Of a DNA stretch of 21,929 nucleotides, positions 1 to 6,962 are shown piece after piece. Source of the stretch: a virus. Within the stretch, counting starts at the first letter, position 1. Every line of letters begins with the position of its first letter. The position numbers were made by a program, and so were the translations under genes. The notes under the pieces are model-generated. The model ran no database searches. It was not told the origin of the DNA and saw only the letters and a program-made list of their open reading frames with translations. The stretch is from positions 1-21,929 of the IMG/VR virus record IMGVR_UViG_3300030104_000676; one strand, 5' to 3'.

Positions 1-1
1 A

Positions 2-94
2 CAGGCGATCCAGCAGTTCGGTCCACAAGCGATGGACATTGCTGATCGTCAATTCCGAGAAGCCCAACAAATTGAAGCCCAAGGAGCAGAGTAA
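2..94 (+). CDS. Portal (head-tail connector) protein, C-terminal end only
   Basis: Only the last 30 codons and the TAA stop are present; the gene enters from the left edge. The visible tail is hydrophilic and Gln/Glu/Ala-rich, ending in IEAQGAE. The identification rests on position: in T7-like phages the portal gene (T7 gene 8) lies directly before the scaffold gene, and here its TAA overlaps the scaffold ATG as TAATG. The portal is the dodecameric ring through which DNA enters and leaves the capsid. The fragment alone has no diagnostic motif, so another gene in that slot cannot be excluded. Confidence 0.7.
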   Translation, partial: QAIQQFGPQAMDIADRQFREAQQIEAQGAE

Positions 95-855
95 TGGTCG
101 AGAGAGTTCAGATGGAGACCGGGGTGACCGGTCCTGAGGCACCCACTGAGGAAGTAAAGGCTGAGACCACGGAGCGCCCTGAGTGGTTGCCCGAGAAGTT
201 TGAGTCAGCCGAAGCGATGGCTAAGGCTTATGGGGAGCTTGAGTCCAAGATGGGCGGCAACGCCCCTGAAGGTGAGCAAGCGGAGTCCTCAGACGATGAG
301 GAATACGAATACGAATACGAGGAAGGCGAAGCTACGCCTGAGTCCACCGGGATCTCCGTCGAAGCGATGGAGGAGTTCTCTAACGAGTTCTACGAGAACG
401 GCGATCTGTCCACCGAGTCTTTGGAGCGGATCGAGAAGGAGTTCAACATTCCTCAAGACATCGCCAAAGCCTACGTCGAAGGTCAGAAGGCGCTGGTCGA
501 GCAGACTCGTAACTCCATCTACAACGAAGTAGGTGGCAAGGATAGCTACGATGCCATGTTGGATTGGGCTAGAGACTCACTTCCCGAAGCTGAGATTGCA
601 GCCTATGACGCAGCTATTGTCTCCAACGACATGAACACTGCGAAGATGGTGGCTAAGGGTCTACATGCTCAGTTCACCGAAGCCAGTGGTAAAGCCCCAG
701 CGTTAGCCCGTGGATCTGCCTCCGCCATTGGTGGTGGTGAGGGTTACCAAAGCTGGCAACAGGTGTCTGCGGACATGCGGAACCCGAAGTATCGCACCGA
801 CCCTGCATACCGAGACCAAGTCGCACAGCGGCTATCTGTCTCTAAACTAAAATAA
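94..855 (+). CDS. Capsid assembly scaffolding protein (T7 gp9-like)
   Basis: This is a 253-residue, strongly acidic, helix-rich protein placed between portal and capsid, the position of the T7 scaffold. The N-terminal third is disordered and acidic, with an EEYEYEYEEGEA run near residues 69-80. The middle (about 95-200) is helical, and a short basic-ended segment closes the protein (RLSVSKLK), as scaffolds often bind the coat protein through a basic C-terminal helix. Scaffold guides coat assembly and then leaves the procapsid. The start is supported by AAGGAG at 81-86, seven bases upstream, and by the TAATG overlap with the portal gene. The family is recognised by context and composition more than by sequence identity. 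Confidence 0.85.
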   Translation: MVERVQMETGVTGPEAPTEEVKAETTERPEWLPEKFESAEAMAKAYGELESKMGGNAPEGEQAESSDDEEYEYEYEEGEATPESTGISVEAMEEFSNEFYENGDLSTESLERIEKEFNIPQDIAKAYVEGQKALVEQTRNSIYNEVGGKDSYDAMLDWARDSLPEAEIAAYDAAIVSNDMNTAKMVAKGLHAQFTEASGKAPALARGSASAIGGGEGYQSWQQVSADMRNPKYRTDPAYRDQVAQRLSVSKLK

Positions 856-865
856 GGAGTGAACG

Positions 866-1057
866 ATGAAGCCTGGATACAAGACCACTGAGTTCTGGAT
901 GGCATTAGGTGCCGCCACCATTGGTGCTGCAACGGCTTCTGGAGTCATTCCATCTGATGGAGCTTTAGCACAAGCCATCGGCTTGATTGCAACGGCACTG
1001 GTAGCCCTTGGCTACACTGGTGCTCGCTTTGCGCTGAAGAAGCAGCCTCAGAAGTAA
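866..1057 (+). CDS. Small two-helix membrane protein, holin candidate
   Basis: A 63-residue protein with the N-terminal pattern KPGYKTTEFW followed by two hydrophobic segments (about residues 10-28 and 34-56) and a cationic tail (KKQPQK). Two short helices joined by a tight polar turn and a basic C-terminus is the layout of class II holins, and similar KTTEFW proteins recur in phages as holin-like. A holin would form the inner-membrane lesion that times lysis. It has a good Shine-Dalgarno site (AAGGAG just after the scaffold stop). Its place between scaffold and capsid is unlike T7, where only a promoter lies there. The holin role is inference; a virion membrane-interacting protein is the alternative. 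Confidence 0.55.
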   Translation: MKPGYKTTEFWMALGAATIGAATASGVIPSDGALAQAIGLIATALVALGYTGARFALKKQPQK

Positions 1058-1233
1058 GAGAATTAGGCCCGGTGTTCGGGTCTATGTTTGGTTGAGTGTT
1101 AAGTCGAAAACTCAAAACACTACAAGCGCGGCCCGTCGAGGCGGATAACCGGACAGTCAGAGGTGTGCATTGAGCCTGTCGTCTAAACCCGACTTGTTTC
1201 AGTTGTGCCTTTAACTAATCAGGAGATTCTAAA
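1058..1233 (+). promoter_or_regulatory. Structured leader region upstream of the capsid gene
   Basis: This 176-nt gene-free gap precedes the most highly expressed gene of the phage. It contains a 7-bp hairpin (1065-1071 with 1077-1083, one G-U pair, loop GTGTT). It also holds two mutually exclusive short stems (1092-1097 with 1110-1115, or 1095-1100 with 1116-1121), and an 8-bp bulged hairpin (1152-1159 with 1171-1180). TCGGGT at 1076-1081 could instead pair with ACCCGA at 1187-1192. T7 carries promoter phi10 at this position, but no T7-type promoter core is evident here. AGGAG just before the capsid ATG is the ribosome site. Confidence 0.4.
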
Positions 1234-2259
1234 ATGGGCAACATGACTGCCTCCCGCGTGGGGCAAGTAGGTGGATCAGGTGACGCACAGGCGTTGTTCC
1301 TGAAGACTTTTTCCGGTGAGGTGCTCTCAGCGTTTGAAGAACGCAACGTGATGATGCCTCTTCACACTGTTCGGACGATCCAAAGTGGTAAGTCTGCACA
1401 GTTCCCGATGACTGGTGTGGCGACTGCTGCTTACCATGTCCCCGGCAACGAGATCACTGGAACGGCGATTAACCACGCCGAACGAGTCATCTCGATTGAC
1501 AACCTGCTGACTGCGTCTGCATTTATCGCGTCAATCGACGACGCAATGAATCATTACGACGTTCGTAGCATCTACACCCGTGAGATCGGCTACGCTCTTG
1601 CGAACCACTGCGACAAGGCTGTGATTCGCACGGCTATCGCTGGCTCGCTGGACACGACCGATGCGATGGGCAACACCGCCGGTGGCAACAAGACCACTGG
1701 CTCTACTGGCGATGGTCTGGTAGGCGCTCTGCTTGATGCGGCGCAAACTCTGGACGAGCGTGACGTTCCCCAAGGGGACCGCTACGCCGTGGTGACGCCT
1801 GAGATGTTCTACAAGGTTCTCAAGGCGACGGGTGACACCAACCAATCGGGCTACGTCCTGAACCGGGACTTCGGCGGCACTGCCTCCCCAACCCAAGGCG
1901 GCTCGCAAGCCCTCATGGTTGGTGGCATCCAGGTGCTTATGTCGAACCACATCCCGACTGCGGATGAGGGCACGGCTACGGGCGCTCTTGGTGATGGCAC
2001 GGACGGTGTCCGCAACGACCCGTTCGTTGACGCGGGCGCGTCGGGCGCTAGTGCTGGTGAAGGCTACTCCGGTATCGACTTCACGGGCTACGAAGGCGTG
2101 GTCTTCCACCGCTCTGGCATGGGCACGGTTAAGCTCCTCGACCTCGCGGTTGAGAGCGATTACTTGGTCCAGAACCAAGGCACGCTCATGGTGGCGAAGT
2201 ATGCCATGGGCCACAACTTCCTGCGTGCGGAAGCCTGCATTGGCCTCAAGGCATCGTAG
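1234..2259 (+). CDS. Major capsid protein (T7 gp10A-like)
   Basis: At 341 residues it is close to T7 gp10A (345). The HK97-fold family features of T7-like coat proteins are visible. There is an N-terminal LFLKTFSGEVLSAFEE segment near 22-37, then the E-loop region with SGKSAQFP near 50-58. A central DNLLTASAFIASIDDAMNHYDVR stretch and YAVVTPEMFYKVLK near 188-201 follow, and the protein ends in HNFLRAEACIGLKAS. A Gly/Ala/Ser/Asp-rich loop at about 240-280 (GASGASAGEGYSG) is probably surface exposed. The coat lattice of the head is built from this protein. Two adjacent TAG stops end the frame and no slippery sequence is seen, so a T7-style 10B frameshift product is not supported. Strong AGGAG ribosome site; a hairpin terminator follows. 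Confidence 0.96.
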   Translation: MGNMTASRVGQVGGSGDAQALFLKTFSGEVLSAFEERNVMMPLHTVRTIQSGKSAQFPMTGVATAAYHVPGNEITGTAINHAERVISIDNLLTASAFIASIDDAMNHYDVRSIYTREIGYALANHCDKAVIRTAIAGSLDTTDAMGNTAGGNKTTGSTGDGLVGALLDAAQTLDERDVPQGDRYAVVTPEMFYKVLKATGDTNQSGYVLNRDFGGTASPTQGGSQALMVGGIQVLMSNHIPTADEGTATGALGDGTDGVRNDPFVDAGASGASAGEGYSGIDFTGYEGVVFHRSGMGTVKLLDLAVESDYLVQNQGTLMVAKYAMGHNFLRAEACIGLKAS

Positions 2260-2282
2260 TAGCTGAGTTGATCTGATATTGG

Positions 2283-2312
2283 GCTGGGTTCCTTCGGGAA
2301 CTCAGTCCTCTT
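2283..2312 (+). terminator. Hairpin terminator after the capsid gene (Tphi-like position)
   Basis: A 10-bp stem (2283-2292 with 2297-2306, two G-U pairs) closes on a TTCG tetraloop, followed by a pyrimidine-rich CCTCTT. The tetraloop and stem strength are typical of intrinsic terminators, and T7 places its RNA polymerase terminator Tphi at exactly this point, between genes 10 and 11. The 3' tract is not a long T run, so read-through or an RNA-processing role is also possible. Confidence 0.75.
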
Positions 2313-2336
2313 ACTTACACAAGAGAGGAACTGACT

Positions 2337-2945
2337 ATGGCGATGTCTGGCACGACAAAGCTCAACGCTGTAAATACCATTCTGTCAGCGGTAGGCGAGG
2401 CACCTGTCAACAACTTGGCCAATGTCACTGCGGATGTTCGTGTTGCCGAGTCAGTTCTTGATGAGGTCAGCCGGGAAGTCCAAAGCGTCCCGCACCACTT
2501 CAACACCGTTAAGAATGTCGAGCTTCACCCCGACTCAACTGGCGAAGTCAACCTAGCCAGTAACGTGGTTCGGGTAGACCTTGAAGACGACAACGTGTCT
2601 TCGGACTACGACGTAGTCATTCGGGGAACCAAGTTGTTCAACCGGAAGACCAACTCTTACACCTTCCCTACGACCCTGAAATACACCGTCGTCTCTTTGA
2701 TGGAATGGGACTTCCTCCCAGAGCCCGCAAAGCGATACATAATGATTCGTGCTGCACGGATCTACCAAGACCGTGTCTTGGGATCAGAGAAGATCTCAGC
2801 GTTCACCCGAGGTGACGAGATGGCTGCTTTGGTGGCCCTACGTGAGTTCGAGATGGAGAGCGCAGATTATTCCGTATTCGACAGCTACGACGTAGCTCGA
2901 ATCATCGACCGCACATCCGTCATTAACCGTCTTAGCAGAGGCTAA
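2337..2945 (+). CDS. Tail tubular protein A (T7 gp11-like)
   Basis: At 202 residues it matches T7 gp11 (196). The N-terminal KLNAVNTILSAVGEAPVNNL followed by VAESVLDEVSREVQS is the family signature (AVN.IL..IGE.PV, then a helix with ..R.IQS). The C-terminal half has the expected AARIYQDRVLGSE motif (about residues 142-154). Twelve copies of gp11 form the adaptor ring joining the portal to the nozzle. AGAGGA lies about eight bases before the ATG; an in-frame ATG two codons later is the only alternative start. The next gene begins two bases after the stop. Confidence 0.95.
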   Translation: MAMSGTTKLNAVNTILSAVGEAPVNNLANVTADVRVAESVLDEVSREVQSVPHHFNTVKNVELHPDSTGEVNLASNVVRVDLEDDNVSSDYDVVIRGTKLFNRKTNSYTFPTTLKYTVVSLMEWDFLPEPAKRYIMIRAARIYQDRVLGSEKISAFTRGDEMAALVALREFEMESADYSVFDSYDVARIIDRTSVINRLSRG

Positions 2946-2947
2946 AT

Positions 2948-5893
2948 ATGCTGGTCAGCAAGACTCTTCCCAACCTAATCAATGGGGTCTCTCAACAGCC
3001 TGATGCGCTGCGGATGGACACCCAATGCACGGCGCAGGAGAACGCCTATCCCTCAGTGGTTGAAGGGTTGACGAAGAGACTTCCGACTGAGCACGTAGCA
3101 CAGACGAACTTGGCGGCTGATGCTAAGACGTTCGTTCACACCATCAACAGAGAAGCTCCAGAGCAATACACAGTTATCCTCCGCGATAAACTGATCCGCG
3201 TCTACGACAAAGACGGGGCGCTCAAGACTGTTGAGATGGGCACTGGAACAGGGACCAACAACGCCGACGTTACCTACTTAGACACTGGGAACGCCGATAC
3301 GTCATTGAAGGCGCTGACGATTGCTGATGTGACCTACATCGTCAACACCGAGAAGACCACGGCGATGACGGGGACCACAACGACTTCGGTATCCCCGCAT
3401 GAAGCGTTAATCTTCATCAACCAAGCCTTTGCTAGCTCAAGCTACACGGTAGACATCGAGCAGCCAGGGGCGAGCGGGACCATTAGTTCAACAGAAACCG
3501 CTGGTGAACCTGGCGATGCCGTCACAATCGCTACCAATATAGCGAACGACTTAAACACACTTAGCTCCCCCAGCGCACTACAGCACACATCCCCAACAAC
3601 CAGCGTTTCTAATTTTCAGACTGGAGGGGGCGGCACTGTTAATGTCCAAAACAAGTATGTAGGCCAGTCGTTCACCGCCACGTCTACGGACCCCTTAGTG
3701 TCTTTTACTTGGAAGTCAGACGTAGACCTTTCTGACAAGACGTTTTATTGGTCGCTTCACTCGGCTGATCCAAGCACTGGTGCTCCCACATCTAACTTTG
3801 ACGCTGGAGGCCAACTCACAACCGGAACGTGGCAGACTGGCCCAGTGGCCAACGCTACGCAGCAAGTCAATTTTGGAACCGTTTACCCTACGGGAAACCC
3901 GTTTGTCCCTACTGTTGGGACGCGCTACTGGATTCGGTGCTCATACGCCAATGTAGGACCAAAGCCAGTTCCCCGAGGGTGGCTACACGATACAGCGGGT
4001 TACGCCACTGGAGAGTCCTACTACAACGGGGCGGTTCAATCTGGGGACTTCTGGTTCAAGGTTAACGTGGCTGGAGCTACGTCTGGAGCAATCAATGCAG
4101 AGGCCAGTGGTCCCGTAATCTACGTGTCGTCGAACGAGCCTTTCGACATCAAAGGCACGAACAGTTACACGGACAACTACATTGATGTCTTCAAAGGCTC
4201 CGCTCAGAAGCTTTCTGATCTTCCAGTCCAAGCCAAGGACGGGATGATTATGAAGATCGCAGGGAGCGTGGACGCAGGGGAAGACGACTACTACTTGAAG
4301 TTCGTCTCCAACGCTCAGGGCATCACTGGTGGCGGCAACATTGGCCCTGGTGTTTGGGAAGAGTGCGCGGGGCCAGGGATTGAGGACGGGCTAGAGCCGG
4401 ACGCTTCAACCATGCCTCACTTGCTTATCAAGCAAGCAAACGGGACGTTTGTCTTTAAGCGTGCGGATGGTGAGAACCACACTAGCGGTTCTGATACCTA
4501 CGACTACAGCACGTTTAAGTGGGGGTCGCGACTCGCAGGAGACAAGCTCACAAACCCTGACCCCACGTTCATCGGCAGGACCATCAACAACCTGTTCTTG
4601 TTCAAGAACCGCTTTGGGATCTTGTCTGATGAGAACATCGTGATGAGTGAGGCTGGGGAGTTCTTCAACTTCTTCAGAGCCACCGCGATTGATCTACTGG
4701 ACACAGCGCCGATCGACATTGCTTCTGCAAGCAGTGAAGTGTCCATCTTACGACACGCGGTTCCACTGGCTGAAAAGCTAGTAATCCTCTCGGATGCCGG
4801 TCAGTTCATCCTTCAATCGGATACTGCCTTGTCGTCCAAGACGGTCGCGATGGCCCGTTCAACGGCCTACAACATCCTTAAAGATGCCGAGCCTAGTGCT
4901 TCGGAGAACGCAGTGTTCTTCGCGTTCAACCGTGGCTCCTTCTCTGGCGTTCGCGAATACATCCCTTCGGATGTCGAAGACAACTTTGAAGCCATCGACA
5001 TCAGCGCACAGATCCCCAAATACATCCCAGGGAAGATCACCAAGATCGTCGCGGCTAACCATGAGAACGTAGTGTTCTGCATGACTGAAGGAGACCCCGA
5101 TGCTCTGTATGTCTACAACTACTACAACGGTGATCGGCAGCGCATCCAGAGCGCATGGCACCGCTGGGAGTTTGGGACTGGAGCTAAGATCCTCAACATC
5201 GACCTGATCGACACTGACCTCTACCTGACTGTCTATAGGACTGGCGGGGTGTTCATTGAAAAGATGGCGATTGAGGTCGGCAAGACGGACTCTGGGTCTA
5301 ACTACGTCGCTCGGCTTGACCGAAGGGTATCGAACACAAGCACGGGAGTATCAGTCAACGGGAAGCTGGTCACTTTGCCTTACTCCGTCACCAGCGGAAG
5401 AACCATTGAAGTGATGACAGCAGCCGGTAAACGGCTTCCAGCCGTCCCCGATGGCGGTAGTCAGGTCACGTTTGACGTTGGCGAAGACATGACTGGTGTT
5501 TCGTTCTTTGCAGGCGAACCCTACACGATGTCATACACGTTCTCTGACCTAGTCCTTAGAGAGCAAACCAAAACAGGCGGATTGGCCGTGATGACCGATG
5601 GTCGAATCCAAGTCCGCTACGGCACGATCACGTTCGGCGAAAGCGGTTCGTTCAATGTTGCCGTCACCCCAGACTTCCGAGACACCAGCACTCACACGTT
5701 CACAGGACGAATCTTGGGCGCAGGCTCAATGAAGTTAGGGGAGGTTCCGCTGGAGTCTGGGGAGCTACGTTTCCCTGTCTTCTCTAAGGCAGACCAAGTC
5801 AACATCACTGTCACCAATGACGCTCCGCTTCCCTGTAATCTGCTATCAGCAGAATATGAGATTTCATGGAATCCACGCAGCCGTCGTATGTAG
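2948..5893 (+). CDS. Tail tubular protein B (T7 gp12-like nozzle) with inserted beta-rich module
   Basis: This is the 981-residue homologue of the nozzle protein, which forms the tail tip and carries the DNA channel. Family hallmarks are the N-terminal LINGVSQQPDALR (10-22), SVVEGLTKRLPTEHV (36-50), SDLPVQAKDGM (about 423-433), ASTMPHLLIK (about 487-496), and an NLFLFKNRFGILSDENIVMSE stretch followed by QFILQSDTALS. T7 gp12 is 794 residues, and much of the excess lies at about 215-378, a Ser/Thr/Gly-rich segment starting near VGQSFTATSTDP. It splits the core between DLNTL and GPVIYVSS and resembles two modules of the fibre-type gene at 14822-16390. Ribosome site AGAGG. The last 28 bases overlap the next gene. 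Confidence 0.95.
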   Translation: MLVSKTLPNLINGVSQQPDALRMDTQCTAQENAYPSVVEGLTKRLPTEHVAQTNLAADAKTFVHTINREAPEQYTVILRDKLIRVYDKDGALKTVEMGTGTGTNNADVTYLDTGNADTSLKALTIADVTYIVNTEKTTAMTGTTTTSVSPHEALIFINQAFASSSYTVDIEQPGASGTISSTETAGEPGDAVTIATNIANDLNTLSSPSALQHTSPTTSVSNFQTGGGGTVNVQNKYVGQSFTATSTDPLVSFTWKSDVDLSDKTFYWSLHSADPSTGAPTSNFDAGGQLTTGTWQTGPVANATQQVNFGTVYPTGNPFVPTVGTRYWIRCSYANVGPKPVPRGWLHDTAGYATGESYYNGAVQSGDFWFKVNVAGATSGAINAEASGPVIYVSSNEPFDIKGTNSYTDNYIDVFKGSAQKLSDLPVQAKDGMIMKIAGSVDAGEDDYYLKFVSNAQGITGGGNIGPGVWEECAGPGIEDGLEPDASTMPHLLIKQANGTFVFKRADGENHTSGSDTYDYSTFKWGSRLAGDKLTNPDPTFIGRTINNLFLFKNRFGILSDENIVMSEAGEFFNFFRATAIDLLDTAPIDIASASSEVSILRHAVPLAEKLVILSDAGQFILQSDTALSSKTVAMARSTAYNILKDAEPSASENAVFFAFNRGSFSGVREYIPSDVEDNFEAIDISAQIPKYIPGKITKIVAANHENVVFCMTEGDPDALYVYNYYNGDRQRIQSAWHRWEFGTGAKILNIDLIDTDLYLTVYRTGGVFIEKMAIEVGKTDSGSNYVARLDRRVSNTSTGVSVNGKLVTLPYSVTSGRTIEVMTAAGKRLPAVPDGGSQVTFDVGEDMTGVSFFAGEPYTMSYTFSDLVLREQTKTGGLAVMTDGRIQVRYGTITFGESGSFNVAVTPDFRDTSTHTFTGRILGAGSMKLGEVPLESGELRFPVFSKADQVNITVTNDAPLPCNLLSAEYEISWNPRSRRM
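3590..4081 (+). other. Inserted beta-sandwich-like module inside tail tubular protein B
   Basis: This segment codes for about residues 215-378 of the nozzle protein. It reads QSFTATSTDPLVSFTW..., SADPSTGAPTSN, PTVGTRYWIRC. The order 'QSFT - STDP - strand - G.P - G..YW' is repeated in the 522-aa protein downstream (QSFTVSSTDP, NSGVPSGTL, PTPGTTYWAVF). Such modules resemble the 'choice-of-anchor' beta-sandwich type seen in secreted bacterial proteins. A carbohydrate- or surface-binding role is inferred. Boundaries are approximate. Confidence 0.6.
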
Positions 5894-6348
5894 CGAACCT
5901 TGCAGTCCGTCGATCTACAGAAGCGGACTGTAAGTTCCTATCTAGGCACCTAAGAAAAGCGGACTACAACGAAGTCAAAGCGGTGCTTGGAGAAGTCACG
6001 GCTGACGGCTTGTTGTTCTCCATGCACTGCACGGAGGAACCATACACCATCACAGATGACGGCATTCCTGCTGGCATCTTTGGAGTAGCACCAGTCAGTG
6101 ACGGTGTAGGAGCCGTATGGCTTCTAGGAACTGATGCACTTGTCCATGGCAAGTGGAGGTTCCTTCGGGAGTCTAAAGAGTGGCTAGAGAAGATCTCTGA
6201 GGGATACGACTTACTGTTCAACTTCGTGGATGAGAGAAACAAGCTGCATATCCGATGGATTGAGTGGCTTGGGTTCACCTTCATTCACCGTCATCTCCAC
6301 TACGGGGCTGAAAAGCGCCCGTTCCTAGAGTTCGTGAGGATTGTCTAA
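5866..6348 (+). CDS. Internal virion protein, T7 gp13-like (acetyltransferase-like fold)
   Basis: This 160-residue protein sits directly after the nozzle gene, where T7 has gene 13 (138 aa). The recognisable stretch is residues 69-140: AGIFGVAPVSDGVGAVWLLGTDAL, then a WRFLRESKEWLEKISEGYDLLFNFVDE helix/strand pair, and HIRWIEWLGFTFI. This parallels the T7 sequence (W..S....R....KFRK....YDTLWNYV...HIRFL...GA.F). The whole has the look of a degenerate GNAT fold. T7 gp13 is needed for virion maturation but is a minor component. It overlaps the preceding gene by 28 bases and ends in TAATG with the next. The Shine-Dalgarno is weak (GAG), consistent with translational coupling. Acetyltransferase activity should not be assumed. 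Confidence 0.85.
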   Translation: MESTQPSYVANLAVRRSTEADCKFLSRHLRKADYNEVKAVLGEVTADGLLFSMHCTEEPYTITDDGIPAGIFGVAPVSDGVGAVWLLGTDALVHGKWRFLRESKEWLEKISEGYDLLFNFVDERNKLHIRWIEWLGFTFIHRHLHYGAEKRPFLEFVRIV

Positions 6349-6962
6349 TGTGCGTGATTCAAGCCGGAATGTTGGGCCTGCAAGCTGCGGGAGCCGCTGC
6401 GGCCAACATGGCGTTAGTGACTTTGGCAACGACAGCAGTCTCCTACCAAGGTCAGAAGCAACAAGCTCAAGCCCAGAACGCCATGATGCGGCGACGGCAA
6501 GAGCAAGGCACTAAGCTGGCTGAAGAGAACTTTGCCAACCAGACCGGACAAGCCGCTGCACGGACCATGCAAGAGCGTGAAGCCGCTGCGGATGAGATCC
6601 AAAAGGTCGCCAGTGAAGGCCGAAAAGCTGCTGCTCTAGCCTCACTTTCTGCCAGTGAGCGCGGGGTTACAGGGCAAGGTATCGACCAAATCTACGCTGA
6701 CTTTGAGGCGCAGGAACTCCGATACCAAACTCAGGTCAAGAGATCACTGAGCTTCCGTGAGCAAGCGATCCGAGACAACCTTGAGCAAGCCCGTATGGGC
6801 GCTCAATCCAACATTATGAACCTACAGTTCATGCCAAGAACAGGTCCAAACCTGTTGGCGGGTGCGCTGCAAGTCGCTGGGTCGGCTTACGGTGCTTACA
6901 ACCAATACAGCTTCCAAGGGCCAGACCCTAGGATCACCCCTTCTAACGTAGGAAAGCCCTAA
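6348..6962 (+). CDS. Internal virion protein B (T7 gp14-like ejection protein)
   Basis: At 204 residues it is near T7 gp14 (196). It begins with MCVIQAGMLGLQAAGAAAAN, a short hydrophobic helix that fits gp14's role as the outer-membrane pore of the ejectosome. A long charged helical region (about 40-150) follows, including QGQKQQAQAQNAMMRRRQEQ and the family-typical SERGVTGQGI turn near 101-110 (gp14 relatives carry a similar ..S.RGV.G.S). A Gly/Ala-rich segment closes the protein (LLAGALQVAGSAYGAYNQY). GAGGA precedes the start, which overlaps the previous stop as TAATG. The following gene also starts on this gene's stop. Confidence 0.9.
   Translation: MCVIQAGMLGLQAAGAAAANMALVTLATTAVSYQGQKQQAQAQNAMMRRRQEQGTKLAEENFANQTGQAAARTMQEREAAADEIQKVASEGRKAAALASLSASERGVTGQGIDQIYADFEAQELRYQTQVKRSLSFREQAIRDNLEQARMGAQSNIMNLQFMPRTGPNLLAGALQVAGSAYGAYNQYSFQGPDPRITPSNVGKP

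Noticed and set aside
1531-2214. 227-aa open frame on the minus strand within the capsid gene
   Set aside because: It is an Arg/Ala/Val-rich shadow of a strongly coding + strand gene; no ribosome site or family resemblance, and all neighbours are on the + strand.
2240-2266. Programmed frameshift at the end of the capsid gene, as in T7 10A/10B
   Set aside because: No slippery sequence is seen and two TAG codons close the frame; the overlapping 115-aa frame is a shadow.
2279-2461. 60-aa + strand frame starting near the terminator hairpin
   Set aside because: It runs through the terminator and then out of frame over tail tubular A; Cys-rich, no resemblance to a protein family.
5866-6348. Active acetyltransferase
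   Set aside because: The fold resembles GNAT, but the gene is in the T7 gene 13 position and the clear acetyl-CoA-binding motif is missing, so a structural/maturation role is preferred.
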